Source: a virus. Taken from it: a stretch of DNA of 64,000 nucleotides. Of the stretch, positions 49,763-57,500 are shown piece by piece. Made by a program: the position numbers and the translations under genes. The stretch covers positions 1 through 64,000 of IMG/VR virus record IMGVR_UViG_3300032236_000601. The stretch is one strand, 5' to 3'. Each line of letters starts with the position of its first letter. Position 1 is the stretch's first letter. The notes under the pieces were generated by a model. The model was given only the letters and a program-made list of their open reading frames with translations, was not told the origin of the DNA and made no database searches.

Positions 49763-50454
49763 TTACCAGGAAGGGTTTTCTAGATCTTTTGCATTAGTGT
49801 AATCAAGACCATTTCCTATACCGAAACCTTCTCTTTGAGCAGCCATACCCTGCAAAGAAAGCACATCGTTTGGATCAGATGTTTGTCCACCACTAAAAGC
49901 CTTGGTAAGTTTATCTTGCCAAATTTTTTCACCATCTTCTTCTGCTCCATCAAGTTCTACACCTTGAAGGGCAGCAAGAAATTTACGGTCATTAGACTCT
50001 TGCTTTCGTTTAGCGACGAGAATTTCAGTTAGTTCTGACATAGAAAGATTATCTTCTAATTCTTGAAAATCTTTCCAATTTCCTAAAAGAAATATTTCTG
50101 ATTCTAGTGGAACTAGGTCTAGTTCAGACCAGGAATCCCCGCCGCTGGAATGTTTCCCTGGTCATCAAACTTAATGCCAGCAGCAGCCTCAATAATCTTG
50201 TATACGCTTGGAAGATCCAAGTTATCCTCTAGAGTTGCACGATCATCTGCATATGATGGATTGTATTGCTTCATAGCAATTTGAACACAATCAACAAGCA
50301 CATCCATTGACTTATCATTATCTGCTGCAACTTCTTGCAGTCCCTCAAACTTCTTCATGAAGTCACGTAGTAGAGAAATCTTGAGTGGACGCATCTTAAT
50401 CTTAGTTCCGTCCAGTAGTTCTATTTCTGATGTTTCATAAACTGATGTAGCCAT
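49763..50454 (-). CDS. Tail assembly chaperone GT, made by -1 frameshift (about 230 aa)
   Basis: The T frame (stop at 49763) is open far upstream of its first ATG and overlaps the 3' end of the G gene. A GGGAAAC slippery heptamer at 50158-50152 is read as G-GGA-AAC in the G frame. Slipping back one base joins residue 101 of G to 129 residues of the T frame (beginning H-S-S-G-G-D). This is the conserved siphophage arrangement, in which GT helps load the tape measure with tail tube protein. The shorter ATG frame at 50041 is therefore unlikely to be a separate gene. Confidence 0.85.
50119..50454 (-). CDS. Tail assembly chaperone G, 111 aa
   Basis: Begins MATSVYETSEIELLDGTKIK followed by MRPLKISLLRDFMKKF, the start pattern of gpG-type chaperones (target list 'E-L-x-D-G-x-x-I/V'). 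It ends with NIPAAGIPGLN. It lies between the major tail protein and tape measure genes. Ribosomes that do not slip at 50152-50158 make this short form. ATG 50454 follows GGAAAGG. Confidence 0.85.
   Translation of the reverse strand: MATSVYETSEIELLDGTKIKMRPLKISLLRDFMKKFEGLQEVAADNDKSMDVLVDCVQIAMKQYNPSYADDRATLEDNLDLPSVYKIIEAAAGIKFDDQGNIPAAGIPGLN
50152..50158 (-). promoter_or_regulatory. -1 frameshift slippery site GGGAAAC
   Basis: In the G frame the heptamer reads G GGA AAC, the X-XXY-YYZ form. After a one-base slip the reading continues as CAT TCC AGC without a stop to 49763. Downstream, AACTAG-AC-CTAGTT and CCAG..CTGG repeats could form a stimulatory structure. Confidence 0.85.
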
Positions 50455-50483
50455 TATTATCCTTTCCAGATTTGGTTAGATAA

Positions 50484-50524
50484 AGTATATCATGAGAAAG
50501 CCCCCCTAGCAACTGCTAGAGGGG
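50484..50524 (-). promoter_or_regulatory. Terminator hairpin and extended -10 promoter between tail genes
   Basis: The hairpin 50501-50510 with 50515-50524 (one mismatch, loop AACT on the plus strand) follows the major tail gene. On the minus strand it runs into CTTTCTC. TG-A-TATACT then follows, with TATACT at 50489-50484 and +1 near 50477. This would let tail tube protein and chaperones be made at different levels. Confidence 0.65.
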
Positions 50525-50553
50525 ACATTCCCTATTAAATTATTGTTTTGTTA

Positions 50554-51234
50554 TCAGGATGATGGTACTAGACGATCAACAATGCGTCCATAAGAACCAT
50601 TTGCTGCTGGCAGCAAACGGAAGTTTACGGCGAACATTGATGGTGCATCACGCTTTGCGTCTACTATAACGTTATCAATTGATAGCGCACGGTATCCGAC
50701 ATAGATTCTTTCGATTGAAGAACCAACCTGGCAATCGCCAGTTCCTGGCCCTACTGCAAGAACACCACGCTCTACTGGGCAGTCACCGATTGAACCTGAA
50801 GTAAGATCAAGGAAGTTAGCATAGTTTGTTCCACTGGCATTGTTTGCAGCAAGTGGGCTATCCATCTTGATATCATCAGTCTTATCTGTGTACTTTGCTG
50901 CAATAGCAACAAGCAGGTTATCTAGAGTCGCTTCTGCGAAAGAAGTCTTTAGTCTTACCTGCATACCTGTCTTATATAGTCTAGCAGCATCAAGCAACTG
51001 ATCAACAGCAACCTCATTGAATGCTGGCTGGAAATCTAGTTCCAGACCGTTTGATGTATATCCTACGTTACGAACAACAGAACTTGACTGTAGTGTGTCC
51101 TTGTAAGATGTACCAGCAGTGAATGTTGGAAGTGCTGGGGATGTGTTTAGATAATCAAACTCAGCAGCAGAACTAATGAATAGTGCTGCGGCTCCAACGA
51201 TAATCTGCTTTGAATTACCACGGGTATAAGCCAT
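50554..51234 (-). CDS. Major tail (tube) protein, 226 aa
   Basis: MAYTRGNSKQIIVGAAALFI, then GTSYKDTLQSSSVVRNVGYT and SNGLELDFQPAFNEVAVDQL resemble phage tail tube proteins, which begin with a 'V-G-A-A-x-L' strand and carry a long loop. Length and place (just before chaperone G) agree. ATG 51234 follows a strong GAGGTG site, as expected for a highly made virion protein. Confidence 0.82.
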   Translation of the reverse strand: MAYTRGNSKQIIVGAAALFISSAAEFDYLNTSPALPTFTAGTSYKDTLQSSSVVRNVGYTSNGLELDFQPAFNEVAVDQLLDAARLYKTGMQVRLKTSFAEATLDNLLVAIAAKYTDKTDDIKMDSPLAANNASGTNYANFLDLTSGSIGDCPVERGVLAVGPGTGDCQVGSSIERIYVGYRALSIDNVIVDAKRDAPSMFAVNFRLLPAANGSYGRIVDRLVPSS

Positions 51235-51289
51235 ATTTTTTCACCTCTATATTCTTTAAAATAGTTTGGCGGTTTGTTTCCTCTAGATA

Positions 51290-51295
51290 ATTATA
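51290..51295 (-). promoter_or_regulatory. -10 promoter for the major tail gene
   Basis: CAGTATAAT on the minus strand, +1 near 51283, leader of about 49 nt ending in GAGGTGAAAA before ATG 51234. No clear -35. Confidence 0.45.
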
Positions 51296-51303
51296 CTGAG
51301 TCT

Positions 51304-51813
51304 TTATGAAAGTAAAGATTCTAAAGTATCTGTAAAGTGATAGGTGCAATCTATCATAAATTTAGTAATATAGTATGGCCTATTACTGAATTCTCTAGCA
51401 TGTTCTGGGTTTCTTAATTGAAAAACATTGGTTTTATGAAAAAATATGTGGGCAGGATTAGTCTGTTGAGAATTCCACTGATTAATGTCTTTAGCAGAAT
51501 CATCTTGTCTATCAAGAATTGTTTGAATGGCTGCCCCCCAAAGTAAAGTTTGCTTTTCATTTCCCTTCAAATCAAAAACAATGTGTTCTGATTTAATATA
51601 TGGAAATGGATTATTGGTTGCTTGAATCATTCGATCATATACCACATATGCTTTATCTTCCCAGATACTTGTTCCCGTTGCGGCATCCCCTAGAGGGAAG
51701 AATGGTGTTATTTTTCCATATTCTTTACCTAAAGATGGTTGAATTCTTTTCATTGTGGCCCACAGATAATTGCTTACTGTGACTGCTGGTACTGGAAAAA
51801 CTGATAATGGCAT
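51304..51813 (-). CDS. Tail terminator/completion protein, 169 aa
   Basis: Starts MPLSVFPVPAVTVSNYLWAT and contains AYVVYDRMIQATNNPFPYIK and CTYHFTDTLESLLS. Position directly before the tail tube gene and size of about 170 residues fit the protein that caps the tail tube. It overlaps the previous gene by one base. No sequence motif proves it. Confidence 0.6.
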   Translation of the reverse strand: MPLSVFPVPAVTVSNYLWATMKRIQPSLGKEYGKITPFFPLGDAATGTSIWEDKAYVVYDRMIQATNNPFPYIKSEHIVFDLKGNEKQTLLWGAAIQTILDRQDDSAKDINQWNSQQTNPAHIFFHKTNVFQLRNPEHAREFSNRPYYITKFMIDCTYHFTDTLESLLS

Positions 51814-52487
51814 TACAACATCATCCCCGCATCATTAAGATATTGTCTTCCTGCTCTTACTCCCCTAGATCTGCCGCCACCACGGGCACCTTCTGGAAAA
51901 TTAGAAGTATATTCTGTTAGTTCAGATAAATGCTTCATAAATGGTTGCAAAATTGCATTAGTAAAATATGAATCAAAGAATTCTGAAACAATTTTACCAA
52001 AACTACCTGCCACTCCATCTCCGCCAGGATGTTCTATAGTGACAGAGTGACTAACGAACACTGGTTCTCCATTTACTTCAAATTCTAGTGGGTGACCTGG
52101 TTTTGGAGTAATTGTTATTGCAATTCCATTTTCCATCACATTTGCCTTATCTGGAAATGGTTGTTTTGAAGTTTTGCTTATAGATTTTGATTGTAGAAAA
52201 GAGCCGTAAAGCATAATATTATTTTTATCTGCCTTTACATTAATACTAAATAGTCTAGCAGAAGAATCTCCTACCTTATTCCACTCATATACGTGATGCA
52301 AAGTTTGTGGACTCATTCTTGCATTAACATCAATATACATACCAAGTGCTTCGGCAGCGAAACCGCCTAACCTTCTATTGAACTCTATTCTATCTAATTC
52401 TATACCTTCTAAAAATCCTTGTGAATATAAAACTGAATTATCTAATATTTTATTTAAGTTTAAGTTATCAATCTTAAGAGACAGCAT
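51813..52487 (-). CDS. Neck protein (HK97 gp10-like), 224 aa
   Basis: Begins MLSLKIDNLNLNKILDNSVL. A central beta part (ARLFSINVKADKNNIMLYGS) and the Gly/Arg-rich end ARGGGRSRGVRAGRQ are typical of head-tail joining proteins. The assignment rests mainly on gene order between connector and tail terminator. It overlaps the upstream gene by 14 nt. Confidence 0.55.
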   Translation of the reverse strand: MLSLKIDNLNLNKILDNSVLYSQGFLEGIELDRIEFNRRLGGFAAEALGMYIDVNARMSPQTLHHVYEWNKVGDSSARLFSINVKADKNNIMLYGSFLQSKSISKTSKQPFPDKANVMENGIAITITPKPGHPLEFEVNGEPVFVSHSVTIEHPGGDGVAGSFGKIVSEFFDSYFTNAILQPFMKHLSELTEYTSNFPEGARGGGRSRGVRAGRQYLNDAGMML

Positions 52488-52950
52488 TATTAAGTACCTG
52501 CCTATCTGATCTATTTAATTGAGTCTTATAATAATCTGGTCTATTAAATGGACCGATAAATGGTTGAAAGGACTTTATTTCAAAAATAGTTGGCTCTCCA
52601 ACATAATTTCCGTTGCTCTCAATAAAGAACATATCTGTTTCACATGTTGCTCCACGAATATTGGTTACAAGTATGTGGGATAATGGATGATAGACTCCAT
52701 CAGAAGCCTTACGAATATCATCCTTAAATCTTCCAAATATTGCTGTTTGCATTTTATCGAATACTTTATCCTCAAAAGCAAATTGATTATTTTGATCTCC
52801 AAATGGATAAAATGAGCATGGTCTAGTTGCATCAAATTCCCATTGTTTTACTACCTCGTTATATTCATTTTGAATATCTTGGGCATAATAAACATCACAA
52901 TCCATTTGAAAAAATAATCCACGATTCTTTCTAAATAGACCATCAGCCAC
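52474..52950 (-). CDS. Head closure/stopper-like protein, 158 aa
   Basis: MADGLFRKNRGLFFQMDCDV and CSFYPFGDQNNQFAFEDKVF are followed by a beta-rich end (IFEIKSFQPFIGPFNRPDYY). Order in the neck cluster suits a stopper that seals DNA in the capsid. One-base overlap with the connector. No diagnostic motif. Confidence 0.5.
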   Translation of the reverse strand: MADGLFRKNRGLFFQMDCDVYYAQDIQNEYNEVVKQWEFDATRPCSFYPFGDQNNQFAFEDKVFDKMQTAIFGRFKDDIRKASDGVYHPLSHILVTNIRGATCETDMFFIESNGNYVGEPTIFEIKSFQPFIGPFNRPDYYKTQLNRSDRQVLNNAVS

Positions 52951-53963
52951 TATAGTACACCTATGCGATGATATGGGCGTGGGTATGCAGAAAGAATTCT
53001 GTCAACAATTCTATTTCCAGTATCTTTGAATGCTTCTGGATCAAATACCACGGTAAATTGATCACTCTTAAAGTTAGTTACATATGAATTAATATATGGC
53101 AGATTATTGCATTGCATATCACTTATAAGAAGTTTTGTAGCCTGCTTAATATCTTGTGGAATAATAGGCCACCCTGCTTCTATAATTACCGTATAATCCC
53201 AGGATTCTGGGAACATGGCTGTATTTGCAGCCATATCAACAAAAGTCTTTGTATCATAAATTGCATCTGAGAAGTTTGGTGAATCATTTGTATTATAAAG
53301 AGTAAATGAATCAGATGCTCCTCTTGGATTCATAACTGGTCTTGATTGCAATCTATTTATACCATTTGCAGTTGGCATATAAACTGTTATTGAAGTCTTA
53401 TCTGGAGAAATGATATATTCTCTTGTATTTGTCCAGGTATTTGGATCGCTAGGTTCAGTGTCATATACGATAACATCATTCTCATAAACCCTGACAATTT
53501 TATTAATTCTAAATGGAATTGCTAAGTAATCTGCTCCAAGTCCAGTTGTTTCAACAACTTCACGAGTATACATAAATCCACCAGTTATGGAGTTAATTAG
53601 TGATCTTGAAATAGATTCATACATTGCTGCATCAGCAACATCATCTGGGGTATCTGCAATTGTTCTTGGATCAACATATGGACGCATAATGGTTAGAGTA
53701 TCTGTCCAAACAAGATCTCCACGAGTTGCTACCCCATTTACCTCACCAGTCTTTACATAAATCTCTACAACATATTCTGCATCATATCTTGAAAAATAAT
53801 CTGGAAGATTTGTGGTTATATTTCCTTGTGAATCAGATGTTACATAAATTTCAACAAGATCTTCTGCAAACTTATTCATGATTGCAATGACATAATCTGT
53901 ACTTGCATCAACATCGGAACAAGCAAAAACTAGTGGGAATGGCTTTAGCCTATTTATTTCCAT
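52950..53963 (-). CDS. Head-tail connector/adaptor protein, 337 aa
   Basis: The C-terminal part (WDYTVIIEAGWPIIPQDIKQ, then ATKLLISDMQCNN) resembles the helical adaptor that binds under the portal (gp6/gp15 type). The N-terminal ~200 residues are an added beta-rich region (DASTDYVIAIMNKFAEDLVE). This is longer than simple adaptors (about 100-150 aa), so it is possibly a fusion with a decoration domain. Confidence 0.6.
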   Translation of the reverse strand: MEINRLKPFPLVFACSDVDASTDYVIAIMNKFAEDLVEIYVTSDSQGNITTNLPDYFSRYDAEYVVEIYVKTGEVNGVATRGDLVWTDTLTIMRPYVDPRTIADTPDDVADAAMYESISRSLINSITGGFMYTREVVETTGLGADYLAIPFRINKIVRVYENDVIVYDTEPSDPNTWTNTREYIISPDKTSITVYMPTANGINRLQSRPVMNPRGASDSFTLYNTNDSPNFSDAIYDTKTFVDMAANTAMFPESWDYTVIIEAGWPIIPQDIKQATKLLISDMQCNNLPYINSYVTNFKSDQFTVVFDPEAFKDTGNRIVDRILSAYPRPYHRIGVL

Positions 53964-53966
53964 ATA

Positions 53967-54413
53967 TTATTTACCGTAATAAGTTGCAATCTCTTCTGGT
54001 GTAGCAGTACGAATCCCATTAAGAGTTAACCACTTATCTGCGGCCTCCTTAGTTACAATATTATATCCTCTTACAATCTTTCCAACTTCATGCCAACTAA
54101 TATTCTTTTCTGACCAAAGTGCCTTTTTATTTTCTTCAATTGAATGCTCAACTACTTGTTCTACTGGTTCTATCTTTTGCAATGCACGATCTGCTGCTCC
54201 TGAACCTACAACATTATTACCATCTACACGAGTATTAGATCTTGGAACTCTTGGTGTATTAGAAACTGGATTTGGATTAATGACATTTTCTGAAACAGGA
54301 GTAGTTGCCTCAGATATATTTTCTGAAATAACAGCGTCTGGTGCTGAAGCAGCAACCTTTTTTGTTGCCCTTGGCTTTCGGGCTGGCTTTGGAATCTCTA
54401 TTTCTTCAGACAT
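53967..54413 (-). CDS. Hypothetical structural protein with Ala/Pro linker, 148 aa
   Basis: Basic N-terminus (KPARKPRATKKVAASAP), a low-complexity Ser/Asn/Pro middle, and a C-terminal module WHEVGKIVRGYNIVTKEAAD then KWLTLNGIRTATPEEIA. The end module resembles small phage head proteins that follow the capsid gene. Probably a capsid-associated factor. ATG 54413 has an AAAGG site. Confidence 0.5.
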   Translation of the reverse strand: MSEEIEIPKPARKPRATKKVAASAPDAVISENISEATTPVSENVINPNPVSNTPRVPRSNTRVDGNNVVGSGAADRALQKIEPVEQVVEHSIEENKKALWSEKNISWHEVGKIVRGYNIVTKEAADKWLTLNGIRTATPEEIATYYGK

Positions 54414-54435
54414 TTTATACCTTTCTCTTATTGCA

Positions 54436-54441
54436 ATTATA
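54436..54441 (-). promoter_or_regulatory. Extended -10 promoter after the capsid terminator
   Basis: TG-A-TATAAT on the minus strand; +1 near 54429, 16-nt leader with AAAGG before ATG 54413. Confidence 0.55.
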
Positions 54442-54455
54442 TCAGAATATGCTTA

Positions 54456-54483
54456 AGAGGGGCAGCCGTTAGGCCACCCCTCT
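54456..54483 (-). terminator. GC-rich hairpin after the capsid gene
   Basis: AGAGGGG/CCCCTCT outer arms with an inner GGCC/GGC helix lie 22 bases after the capsid stop. It is the most stable hairpin of the structural block and probably limits capsid-level transcription into the neck genes; the trailing sequence is only TTAAGC. Confidence 0.65.
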
Positions 54484-54504
54484 CAAACAGTGAATGATTA
54501 CTTA

Positions 54505-55665
54505 TTAGGAAACCATTGCTGTTGGGTTTGCATATGCAACTGCGTCTAGTTCTTCCCATGTTAGACCAAAACGGACGAATACTGTGTACTCAATTGTGTC
54601 CTTCTTTGGCTTGTACTCACGGTTGACTGTAATGTCACGCTGGAATCCCCATACACGGTTCTGTGGGAATGTTAGATCAACATATGCCCCAGGGTAGTAT
54701 GGAACTTCCTGAACGTCTACACCTAGAACACGAGTTGTACGTGCGCCACCAAATGTCTGTCCCATACCTGATAGGTAATCCTCACGACGCTGTGGTGTAC
54801 CAGCAACACGTGGGTCAAGTGCTGCTGCAATAGCGTCAGCAAGTGTACCATTGTGCTTGACGATGTTTGCGAAAACATCTGTACCAGCGTAGAACTTTAG
54901 ACCAGACTTGATTGCACGGTACTTACGTGGCAATGCGTAGATCATCTGCTGCATTGTCTCTGGGGTCCAGCCGCTTGTAATATCTACGACTGCCTCATGA
55001 GCATATCCACCAGAAGCAACCTGATGAACGAATCCACTCATAATTCCTAGGAATGGATCAGAACCTCCGTTGCCATTGATAGCAAGATCCTCAAGATCGT
55101 TACCGAAAGCATTTGTCATTAGACGAACTAGATGATCTTCTAGTGCTGCACCTTCGATGTTGTCCTCAAGGGCTTCTGTTGAAACTTCCCAATCCAGACG
55201 GATCTTCTTTGTGGTTAGTTCAACCTTTGTGAATGTTGCACCAGCGTTTGTATACTCACCCAGAGCCTGTGAAGCAGCGCGAATAACACGCTCTCCAACG
55301 TTGACCTTCTCAAGTTCAATCGTGTTTGCACGCATTGTAACTCTACGACCATCTTGGGCGAGAACTGTTGCGTCCCAAACATAGTCGATAAACATACGAG
55401 CCTGCTCGGGATTTAGAATGCCACCAGGGGCACCTACTGGATTAACAGCGTTTGGTCCTGATGTTGAACCATAGTTTGCTGCTGGAATGTTGCCTGGAGT
55501 TCCCCAAGGATCACTTCCTAGGTTAGTTGTTCCACCGATTCCAGTGTTAGCGACTGCACCCTGGCCCTGATATAGACCTGGCTCAGTACCACCAACATGC
55601 CCAGTACCTGTTGTACCTGGCTGGTTCTTCTCTAGAGTATTCTCTAGATTAATTTCTTCTGCCAT
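54505..55665 (-). CDS. Major capsid protein (HK97 fold), 386 aa
   Basis: The N-terminal ~90 residues are Gly/Asn/Pro-rich (a probable removable delta/scaffold part). The core shows LDWEVSTEALEDNIEGAALE, DLAINGNGGSDPFLGIMSGF, MIYALPRKYRAIKSGLKFYA and FVRFGLTWEELDAVAYANPT. These are typical HK97-type capsid blocks (E-loop/P-domain/A-domain order). A GGAGGTGAAAG site precedes ATG 55665, as expected for the most abundant virion protein. Codon choice looks more GC-rich than in neighbouring genes. Confidence 0.88.
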   Translation of the reverse strand: MAEEINLENTLEKNQPGTTGTGHVGGTEPGLYQGQGAVANTGIGGTTNLGSDPWGTPGNIPAANYGSTSGPNAVNPVGAPGGILNPEQARMFIDYVWDATVLAQDGRRVTMRANTIELEKVNVGERVIRAASQALGEYTNAGATFTKVELTTKKIRLDWEVSTEALEDNIEGAALEDHLVRLMTNAFGNDLEDLAINGNGGSDPFLGIMSGFVHQVASGGYAHEAVVDITSGWTPETMQQMIYALPRKYRAIKSGLKFYAGTDVFANIVKHNGTLADAIAAALDPRVAGTPQRREDYLSGMGQTFGGARTTRVLGVDVQEVPYYPGAYVDLTFPQNRVWGFQRDITVNREYKPKKDTIEYTVFVRFGLTWEELDAVAYANPTAMVS

Positions 55666-55702
55666 TGACTTTCACCTCCATATTTTTCTTTCTTATTTTT
55701 TG

Positions 55703-57466
55703 TTATAGGTCGGCATTTGTGAGGAAACGACCGCCCCACATGGATTTCTCCATGATTACTGGTTGTTCCTGCAAGATCTCGCCAAGATCAGCAGACTTAC
55801 GGAAAGCGGTATCCTTCTCTACAGCATCTACACGCTTACCAAAACTATCTTTTACTGCATTTACCTCATTGCTAATTCCAGCAACTGACTTGTTAACGCC
55901 TTCAATCTTGGCATCAAGAGCCTTTACTGTTTCAGCAAGATTGGATAGTGCGATTGTAAGTGATTGATTAATTTCCTTAATCATATTGAAAGCCTCATCA
56001 GCCTTCTTTGTTTGATCAAGTTCATTATCAAATCCCTCAGTATAACCAGGCATATTTGCTACTGGAGTATCCTCATCGTCAACGCCAATTTCAGTGTCTA
56101 CACCCTTCTTGGCCTCTGCCTTTTCATCAGCATCAGTTTCAGATGCTGCCTCTTCTGGAGTTTCCTCTTCATCAGTAGCCATACCCTTATCAACCTTCAT
56201 ACCATAACACTTATCGCACATTGAGTCATTCATGCTATCAGTTGAGCATGACATTCCGCATTCCTTGCAGTTAGCCATTGACTTCTCTGTATTTGAATCA
56301 TCTTCAGCGTCATCATCATCATCTTCAATGTCAATTTCGACAGCCTTAACAGTCTCTGAAACGGTTGCATCGCTATGGTTTACAGCGAGGGATGTTCCTT
56401 CTGGATTTACCTGTGTGTCATTCTCTGAATCGTAAAAGTTACCCTTTTCGATTTCGTCTACAATAACAATGTCTGAGTCCATCTTGCTAACCTCCTTTAC
56501 CTCTGATTTACTAATCGCATTAACTTTTTCTAATGAAGAAATATTTTTGATAACACGACGATTGGTGGGTACAATTGTACCGTCTTTTTGTGAATATACT
56601 TTCAAAATAGTAATTGGATCACTTGTTGTAGCATTATGGATAATTTCTTCTGTGGAAAGTCTTGCACCACCCTTAACAATTACTTGGATAACTTTTCCAT
56701 ATCCACCATTAAACTTAACAAATGTATTCTCAATAATACCTTTTTGTATTTCAGTATTTCTAATATCAACAACTAATGACTTTACAACAGAAGCCTTTTC
56801 TGTATCATTGCTCTCTACAAATCCAATGTTCATCATTGACTTATCACACTGTGGGCAAGAGCATGAAGAATCTTCAGACATTTTAACAATGTCACACTTT
56901 CTGCACCAATAAACATTCTCTGTTGAAGTCTTTGATAAATAACCAGAAATTACACCTTTTTCAATGCTAAATACATTGGCAAATTGATTTGCTGGATTAT
57001 CAACTAAAGATAATTCGCTTAATGAATAATCTTTAATTACTTGATAAGACTTGCCAAGATCTTCATCATATACCTTTTCTGAGTCATGAATCTCTCCACC
57101 AATTGAAAACCCTGTAAGCGTTCCATCAAGAACCTTTTCCCAGGTATCCTGGGCACCCTTACTTACATAAGCAGATACTACAATTCCATTATAAAACTTC
57201 TTTGACTCTGGATCAAAATATGAATCTTCCTTAAAGGAAACTACTTTGCCAACAGCAATTGGTTGATGCATCTCACGAATATTTCCACGGAAATTTTCAA
57301 ATGCCCTTACGCTCGCCTCTTTAGGAACAACGTCACCTTGGCGATCAAGATTATCAAGAGTAGCGAATCCAGTTACAATTCTACGCTCTTTATCTACCTT
57401 ATTAATTGGCATAGAAAGACGAATATGGTCTTTCTCTGTTGACCAATATGCCTTATTTATTTCCAT
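55703..57466 (-). CDS. Prohead protease fused to a zinc-ribbon/acidic scaffold-like region, 587 aa
   Basis: Residues 1-170 are a phage protease (S78/XkdF type): IVTGFATLDNLDRQGDVVPK, REMHQPIAVGK (H67) and GTLTGFSIGGEI (S121). Residues 186-210 form a zinc ribbon (C188, C191, C204, C207). A second C-x2-C/C-x2-C ribbon lies near 410-440 (ANCKECGMSC, MCDKCYG). Between and after are acidic and coiled-coil segments typical of scaffolds (MIKEINQSLTIALSNLAETV). The protease usually cuts capsid delta domains. I start at ATG 57466 because the first start (57484) overlaps the -10 box. Confidence 0.78.
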   Translation of the reverse strand: MEINKAYWSTEKDHIRLSMPINKVDKERRIVTGFATLDNLDRQGDVVPKEASVRAFENFRGNIREMHQPIAVGKVVSFKEDSYFDPESKKFYNGIVVSAYVSKGAQDTWEKVLDGTLTGFSIGGEIHDSEKVYDEDLGKSYQVIKDYSLSELSLVDNPANQFANVFSIEKGVISGYLSKTSTENVYWCRKCDIVKMSEDSSCSCPQCDKSMMNIGFVESNDTEKASVVKSLVVDIRNTEIQKGIIENTFVKFNGGYGKVIQVIVKGGARLSTEEIIHNATTSDPITILKVYSQKDGTIVPTNRRVIKNISSLEKVNAISKSEVKEVSKMDSDIVIVDEIEKGNFYDSENDTQVNPEGTSLAVNHSDATVSETVKAVEIDIEDDDDDAEDDSNTEKSMANCKECGMSCSTDSMNDSMCDKCYGMKVDKGMATDEEETPEEAASETDADEKAEAKKGVDTEIGVDDEDTPVANMPGYTEGFDNELDQTKKADEAFNMIKEINQSLTIALSNLAETVKALDAKIEGVNKSVAGISNEVNAVKDSFGKRVDAVEKDTAFRKSADLGEILQEQPVIMEKSMWGGRFLTNADL

Positions 57467-57475
57467 ATCATTCCC

Positions 57476-57481
57476 ATTATA
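57476..57481 (-). promoter_or_regulatory. -10 promoter for the protease/capsid genes
   Basis: TGTATAAT on the minus strand, +1 near 57469, three bases before ATG 57466. Confidence 0.4.
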
Positions 57482-57500
57482 CATTAATTTTTATATAATA

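Noticed and set aside
49763-50041. An independent 92-aa gene after chaperone G
   Set aside because: The frame is open well upstream and a correctly phased GGGAAAC lies in the overlap, so it is read as the frameshift extension of G.
56469-56912. A 147-residue plus-strand open frame inside the protease gene
   Set aside because: No start context or recognisable content; the minus-strand protease frame is continuous and has motifs.
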